From assembly GCA_026770575.1 (NCBI GenBank), contig MU657190.1, positions 306,246 through 318,025 on the forward strand: a stretch of DNA of 11,780 bases, in the 5' to 3' direction. Within the stretch, counting starts at the first letter, position 1. Each line of letters opens with the position of its first letter. Below are positions 6,875 through 11,780 of the stretch, piece after piece. The DNA is from Pelagophyceae sp. CCMP2097. Lineage: Eukaryota > Sar > Pelagophyceae. The notes beneath the pieces were generated by a model. It made no database searches and was not told the origin of the DNA. It saw nothing but the letters and a program-made list of their open reading frames with translations. The position numbers and the translations under genes are program-made.

Positions 6875-6923
6875 CTGCGGCCCCTCTGCGTCCCAATGGG
6901 CGGTCCCTCGGACGGGCCCTCGG
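6875..6923 (+). repeat. 49-base direct repeat, copy 1
   Basis: It aligns without gaps to 7220-7268 with five differences (CTGCG-x-CCCCTCTGCGTCCC, then GGGCGGTCCCTCGGA, then GGCCCTCGG). The two copies are 345 bases apart. Confidence 0.8.
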
Positions 6924-7325
6924 TCGCTTGGATGGTCCCTTGGATGGTCCCTTGGATGGTCGCTTGGGCGGTCCCTCTTCAACGGTGGACGGTCCCTTTG
7001 ACGGTCCCTTTGACGGTCCCTTCGACCGGTTTCTCGTCGGTCCCTTTGCGGCAGTCCCGCTACCGGGTCCCTCGGACGGTCCCTTGGGCGGTCGAAGGGC
7101 TGCCGTCTCCTCGAGCGGTGGTGCGGTGGCGTGCCGGGGCACCTTGACTGGTAGCATCCTATGTGACCGGGGAGGACGACGGCAAGGCGCCGAAGGAGCT
7201 GCTCGAAGCGCCAGGCAAACTGCGACCCCTCTGCGTCCCTCTGGGCGGTCCCTCGGAATGGCCCTCGGAGATGGTCCCTCGGAGGGTCCCTTGAGCGGTC
7301 CACAGTTCCTTGGACGGTCGAACCC
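6893..7325 (+). repeat. Minisatellite array 2 (12-base units GATGGTCCCTTG / GACGGTCCCTTT)
   Basis: The clearest runs are three GATGGTC-x-CTTG units at about 6931-6966 and three GACGGTCCCTT units at about 6987-7023. Diverged units continue to about 7088 and resume from about 7245 to 7320 after a less repetitive gap. Because 12 is divisible by three, long open frames appear on both strands (DGPLDGPL, KGPSKGPS, RDHPRDHP). These are repeat translations, not genes. Confidence 0.8.
7220..7268 (+). repeat. 49-base direct repeat, copy 2
   Basis: Partner of 6875-6923 in the same orientation with five mismatches. It begins the second block of array 2. Confidence 0.8.
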
Positions 7326-7927
7326 GAACCCTGCTCCTGCAAAACCGTACGGCGTCGCGTCGTATCCCCTCGCGGTCCGACTGCACGGAGGTGCCGGCAG
7401 TGGAGCGGGGAGGCCGGCATCGTCGGCCCGTCCGCCTCGACAGCTGTGCGAGCTAGCTGGGCGCTGTATGAGTTCGGAAAGTTCCTTATCAGATTCTGTG
7501 ACGCATCATAGAATTATCCACCAGAATTGTTCCCCTACACTAAGTTCAGTTGCACCAAAGCTTGGTGTCAACAATTGAAAAGCAAGGTCAACGCAGGTCA
7601 ACGAAGTTCGTCAGTCAGAGAAAGTCAACGGTAAAATCATCTATTCCACACTATCTGTCTTGCCCCGGACTGTTCAACGGATTGATTAGAGGCCCACAAC
7701 CCTGCAAAAACTTTTAATTGAAGCCGCGTTGATGTTGACTCTTCAAATTACCTCGAAAAAGTCTCGAAAAGTTGGCCAGGGTTAGGATTAGTTTGCGGTA
7801 GAGGCAGATAGAGGTTTTTGAAGATTTCGAAATGAACACTCTGCATTCCAACTTACGCACTACCCCTCCAAGACCACCAATTTCTCTTGACTCAGTAGCG
7901 GTACATCCGTGACCAACGCAGATCAGC
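7326..7927 (+). promoter_or_regulatory. Upstream region of the protease gene with GTCAAC cluster
   Basis: This AT-richer stretch just upstream of the protease ATG contains GTCAAC at 7567-7572, 7587-7592, 7597-7602 and 7624-7629, and the inverted GTTGAC at 7734-7739. Two of them form a 10-base tandem (AGGTCAACG, spaced about one helical turn). The core resembles the TTGAC site bound by WRKY-type factors in plants, but which factor would bind here is unknown. No TATA box was seen. No gene is called in this stretch. Confidence 0.4.
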
Positions 7928-10900
7928 ATGCGCACGCCCGCGTCGCCGACGCTCATCGCCTTTTTCTTCGCCGGAGCGGTGGCGGAGCATGCGCCGAAGC
8001 TTTCGTTAACCGCAGCCGACGCCGTGCCCACCGACCGTGTCCTGTTTAAGCTCATCGACGACAAACCCGAGGTACGCGCCCGCGCGGGCCCTTCTGAATG
8101 CCCAAGGGCCCAACGCCTGTGTCTAGGGCGCCGCCGCCGACGCTCTTCGACTCGCCGGCCGCGCGACGGAAGTCGGCCTTGCGCTGGGATGCACCTCCAC
8201 CACGCGCTTATTCCGAAATGCCGGCAAGCACGAGCTGCAGCAGCACGCCGCGGGGCTGCACCGGTGGTTCGCCGCCAAGTGCGACTCGGAAGCCGCGGCG
8301 GATGCGGCTATTCAGGAGTTTGAAGTGAGTGCTCCGGTTGTGGCGGCCGACGTTGAGATTATGGAAAAGGAACTCGTCCCGACGACGACCATGTACGCCA
8401 ACGACCCGCAGCTGGCGAACCAGCAGCATTACGGCACGATGAACCTCTTCGGCGCGTGGGAGCGTTCTCGAGGCGCGCCGGGCGTGGTCGTGCAGGTTCT
8501 GGATACAGGGCTAGAAATGTCTCATGCCGACTTGCAATTGAACATCTGGACCAACTTTGGCGAAGTCTGCGACAACGGGATTGACGACGACGGGAATGGC
8601 TACGTGGATGACTGCCACGGTTATAACCACGCGGACGACACGGGCACGAATCTTCAGGGGAATGGATGGCATGGAACCCACACCGCCGGGACCATCGCCG
8701 CGGACACCGACAACGGCCTCGGCGTCGCCGGCGTCGCCGGCGGGACTCCAAGTGCGCCCGGGATCAAGCTTATGATTTCCGTCGGGTTTGGCAAGACGGG
8801 TTCTCGGGGGTTCGCCGAAGCTCTTGTTTACGGCGCCAACAACGGCGCCCAGATTTCGTCCAACAGTTGGGGCTTTACCCAAGCTGGTGTGATGCCGAAT
8901 TCGATCGCCGACGCCATTGACTACTATAATACCTTTGAAGGCATCGTCGTCTTCGCGTCTGGCAACGCAGGAAGCGACGAACCCTACTTCCCCGGCGCGT
9001 ATGAAGGCGTCGTCGGCGTCGCGGCCGTGGACAATTCCGGGGAAGCGGCTGGGTTTACGAATTATGGCGAGGCGGTGGACATCGCTGCTCCGGGCGTGAA
9101 AGTGCTTTCCACCGTCACCGACGGTGGCTACGGCACCGCGTCCGGCACGTCCATGGCGTGCCCGCACTTGGCGGGCGTGCTCTCTTTAGGGTTGTCGGCG
9201 AATCCGACGATAACCAAAGCGGAATTGTTGAATTGTGCTTACGCGACGTCGAGAAACGTGGACAATCTTAATTTAGCAAAGTATCACGGCGGCCTCGGCG
9301 CCGGCTTAGTCGACGCCGAAGCTTTCGTGACGTGCGCCATCGACGGCGCTCCTTCGTCAGCGCCGACGTCTACTCCGATGCCTTCTACCGCATCGCCGTC
9401 TTCCGCGCCGTCTGTTTCTCCCGCGCCGACTGCTGCGTGCGGGCCGTGCACTCAGACTCTTACCTTTACTTTAACAACAGATGCGTACCCCGGCGACACG
9501 TCTTGGAACCTGAAGCACATCCCGGTGGAAGGCTCGCCGTGCGACGGTGCTATCGAAGACGTTTTAGTGGACGCGGGCACTTACTCGAAGGCGAACTCTT
9601 TCTACGAGCAGACCGTCTCCGCCACGGTCTGCGGCGGCGAAGAGTACGTGTTTACGATGGAGGACACTTACGGGGACGGGGTGTGTTGCTCTCAGGGGTC
9701 TGGGTCGTATGGCATCGAACTGGATGGGGCCTTTGTCGCGGGTGGGGAAGAGTTCAAATTTAAAGAGGAGCACGTCTTCACCGCGCCCTCGCGGCCCACT
9801 CCGGAACCGACGCTGAAGCCGACGGCGAATCCCACTTTGCCGCAGCCGACGCCGCAGCCGACGCCCAAGCCGACGATGAGCCCGACGACTCAGCCGACGC
9901 TCAAGCCCACTTTAAAGCCGACGCCGCAGCCGACGCGCAAGCCGACGCCGCAGCCGACGCGCAAGCCGACGCTGCACCCGACGGCGGCGCCGCATCCCGG
10001 CCCGACGCGCTCGCCGACAGACCATCCTTCGCCGACCCCGACGCAGAAGCCGACGCCGCAGCCGACTGCGACCCCCACGCTCAAGCCGACGCCGAAGCCG
10101 ACTGCGGAGCCGACGCCTCTTTTGGACCCTTGCAAGCATTGCGACCAAACGCTTTCTTTATCTTTGACGACGGACCGCTACCCCGGCGAGACTTCCTGGA
10201 CGCTGAAGCAGGTCTCCAAGGTTTCTTCTTGTAGACAATCGGACGTGACTTCGAGTGGTTACGAGGACGCGAATACTTTGTACGAATCCCAGCTCGAGAT
10301 CAAAATATGCGAAGATGACGAGTACACGTTCACGATCCAAGACGTCTGGGGCGACGGCATGTGCTGCAATTATGGAAAGGGAGGGTACTCCCTGCAGTTG
10401 GATGGCAAGCAAGTGGCCAAGGGTGCGGAATTCGGCCCTTCCGAAAGTACAACGTTCAAGGCCCCCAGCCGAGGCGGCGGCTTCGTCGGCGCCTTTACCA
10501 ATGGGCCGCGCGCCGAAGCCCGGACGCTTCAGCCGACGCCCGCACCGACGACGATGCTGCGCGGGGCTCTGAATATGGTCGACGCGCCGTGTGCGTCGTA
10601 CGTCACCGACACTTTATTGAACTCGTCGCCCGTGTTAGATGCGACGGCGCCGGCGTCGTCCGTGCGCCGGCTCTGGTGCAGCAACAAAGGTTGTCGGTCT
10701 CAGCTGGCGGTGAAAGCTGGATTGGAAACAGACTATACCGTCTCCTTTTGGGCCAAAGCCTCATCGCTTTCAAACGGTTCGTTCAATGCGGAGATGTGCT
10801 CCAAGTCGCCGCAGCATTTACAAGTGGCGCTCACCACGGCTTGGAAGAAGTTCGATGTGTCGTTTGCCGTGGACGCCGACGCGTTAAAGACGTGCATGAT

Positions 10901-10976
10901 GCATTTCAATGCTCTGAACGGCATGGACCTCGCAGGCGTCGAGTTCTACGCCAACGCCGCCGGGCCGTCGTGCTAA
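7928..10976 (+). CDS. Secreted subtilisin-family (S8) serine protease with Pro-Thr linker and cysteine-rich modules
   Basis: Exons 7928-8071 and 8127-10976 give 997 residues. A signal peptide (core [13 protein letters not shown]) is followed by a propeptide (about 30-115; RVLFKL, then [10 protein letters not shown] and GLHRWF) of the chaperone/inhibitor kind that is usually removed. The catalytic domain (about 135-450) holds Asp174 ([13 protein letters not shown]), His230 (GWHGTHTAG), oxyanion Asn328 (ASGNAG) and Ser390 (GTSMACPH), so it should be active. An Asp-rich [13 protein letters not shown] insert is present. Then follow a Ser/Pro/Thr linker, Cys module 1 (486-602), a Pro-Thr linker with about 26 PT dipeptides (603-715), Cys module 2 (717-828) and a C-terminal domain (about 860-997) resembling a carbohydrate-binding beta-sandwich ([23 protein letters not shown]). 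No membrane anchor is seen. The likely role is extracellular or wall-associated proteolysis; the substrate is unknown. The frame runs upstream of the GTG at 8325, so that codon is internal. Confidence 0.88.
8072..8126 (+). other. Intron of the protease gene
   Basis: Donor CCCGAG|GTACGC and acceptor TGTGTCTAG, 55 bases, phase 0. The exon 2 frame has a stop (TAG) exactly at the acceptor, so the frame cannot extend further upstream without splicing. Joining fuses the [10 protein letters not shown] end of exon 1 to the propeptide encoded by exon 2. Confidence 0.85.
9791..10125 (+). repeat. Coding minisatellite for the Pro-Thr linker
   Basis: Units of CCGACG plus one or two variable codons (AAG, CAG, CTG, CGC) repeat in frame. 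An exact 24-base tandem (encoding KPTPQPTR) lies at 9915-9962. Such arrays gain or lose units by slippage, so linker length is likely to vary between strains. A frame on the minus strand (GVGVG-rich) is only its mirror. Confidence 0.85.
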
Positions 10977-11732
10977 ACGGCGTCCCCGCGCTTGAGATAC
11001 ATGCGCTTGAGATCCCCGCGGCCGCCGCGCATGAAACACGCGCCGCTTGCTTTGAGCCGCTCTCGCAATCTCGAAATCGCGAATCCCGACGAGGCAACCG
11101 CCCCGAGCCCGTCATCCCGCAGCCTTATTGCCTAAGCGTAAAACTGACCCCCTTCTCATCCCCTTCTCATCCCATCTCATCCCCTGGAGGGTGACCGAAT
11201 CGATTACAATTGTATCTGAATCCAATATCCGATTCGGCCTGCATCGCCTCTCCAGCCGCGCTTCAAGGGAGACTTGTACAGCGACTGCAGTGTACGGCAA
11301 CCCCCGCTCTCGAATGAGACTCGAGCACCACCGTTTCGCGAGCAACGAAAGAGTTAATTACCATGGCACACCGGAGATACTGCAGACCCCCGGATGGCGC
11401 CTTCGTATGTTGGTGCAGCCGTTTAGAGGGCACTTTGAAACGCGAGTAAGCTGGCTTAGGTTAAGTCCTATTTTAATAGCGTTGGCGCAGCGGCGAAAGA
11501 TGGACCGGCACACCCGGCCCAAGTCCCGCGTCACCCTCGCAACCGCGCGCAGCAGCATGCTGCATAGGCGCGCGCCGCGGTCTTGTTTTTGACCAAGGGT
11601 TCCGCATGGACAGACCTCTGGATCAGACAGACCGACAGACATAAGTGCGCATGCGGAGATATCTCCCATCGTGTCGATAGGAAGAGCAAAAGGGATATCG
11701 CGTCCCAGTGCTCTGGTCCGCTGGAGACTGGG
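10977..11732. other. 3' flank of the protease gene and intergenic DNA
   Basis: No gene is supported. CGCTTGAGAT occurs twice just after the stop (about 10989 and 11005). An 11-base CCTTCTCATCC unit is repeated twice with a third diverged copy (11151-11182). GGAGATATCTCC at 11655-11666 is a perfect 12-base palindrome, and CAGAC motifs cluster at about 11610-11640. Opposing open frames at 11128-11592 (plus) and 11358-11747 (minus) overlap and show no domain. No AATAAA polyadenylation signal was seen near the stop. Confidence 0.5.
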
Positions 11733-11740
11733 TATATAAA
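11733..11740 (+). promoter_or_regulatory. TATA box, probably for a gene beyond the right edge
   Basis: TATATAAA in the context GGGTATATAAAGAG is a near-ideal eukaryotic TATA box, and only about 40 bases of window follow. Transcription would be expected to start near 11765. The ATG at 11751 is too close to the box to be the likely start codon. Confidence 0.45.
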
Positions 11741-11780
11741 GAGTCACGACATGCTCCTATATACCCACGGCACCCCATCT

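Noticed and set aside
6656..7420. 254-residue minus-strand frame with RDRPRDHP repeats
   Set aside because: This is a translation of the 12-base minisatellite, which is open on several frames of both strands.
8325..8327. GTG as the start of the protease
   Set aside because: The frame continues upstream to a splice acceptor at 8126, and joining to the exon at 7928 supplies a signal peptide and propeptide, so this GTG is an internal valine.
9791..10125. CRISPR-like array
   Set aside because: The repeats are short in-frame Pro-Thr codons without unique spacers, inside a eukaryotic coding exon.
9890..10135. GVGVG-rich minus-strand frame resembling a glycine-rich protein
   Set aside because: It is the reverse complement of the Pro-Thr linker repeat.
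11358..11747. 129-residue minus-strand frame near the right edge
   Set aside because: It begins at a GTG overlapping the TATA region, overlaps an equally plausible plus-strand frame, and has no domain.
1..11780. tRNA or rRNA genes
   Set aside because: No B-box-like GGTTCGA-x-TCC motif with cloverleaf arms and no recognisable rRNA blocks were seen by eye on either strand; a covariance-model scan was not possible.

Overview
The window looks like nuclear DNA from a GC-rich unicellular stramenopile alga; a pelagophyte such as Aureococcus is my best guess. The reasons are spliceosomal introns of about 50 to 200 bases with GTGAGT, GTGCGT or GTACGC donors, no operon-like packing, and three protein types: a short protein ending in a MYND zinc finger, a MYND plus RING-like plus Sel1-repeat protein, and a secreted subtilase with Pro-Thr linkers and cysteine-rich YPG-x-TSW modules. 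The organism call rests on protein style and was not tested by a search.

Layout, left to right. Positions 38-129 may be the last exon of a gene lying mostly outside the window. Positions 130-480 are AT-rich, with a poly(A) run and one half of a dispersed inverted repeat. Positions 481-1264 are GC-rich with ambiguous open frames. Positions 1265-2692 hold a six-exon gene rebuilt here from splice phases: an N-terminal membrane segment and a C-terminal MYND finger split by a 51-base intron. Positions about 3300-4330 hold the MYND-RING-Sel1 gene, whose MYND finger is broken by an apparent one-base deletion near 3408-3413. Positions 4331-7927 are mostly non-coding and repeat-rich: a possible small secreted ORF (4968-5195), a 94-base duplicate of the MYND exon of the first gene (5271-5364), a CCCGAACCCG-rich stretch, two 12-13-base minisatellite arrays, and a 6315-6873 segment with inverted-repeat ends and an AT-rich core. 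Positions 7928-10976 encode a two-exon, 997-residue secreted subtilisin-family protease. Positions 10977-11780 are non-coding, with a TATA box near the right edge that probably serves a gene beyond the window.

The genes do not form an evident pathway. The first two encode MYND adaptor-type proteins, probably intracellular; the third is an exported multidomain protease. The most notable features are the repeat biology (a duplicated MYND exon, a minisatellite core scattered between genes and in an intron, and inverted repeats resembling a non-autonomous element) and the two paralogous cysteine-rich modules around a Pro-Thr linker in the protease.
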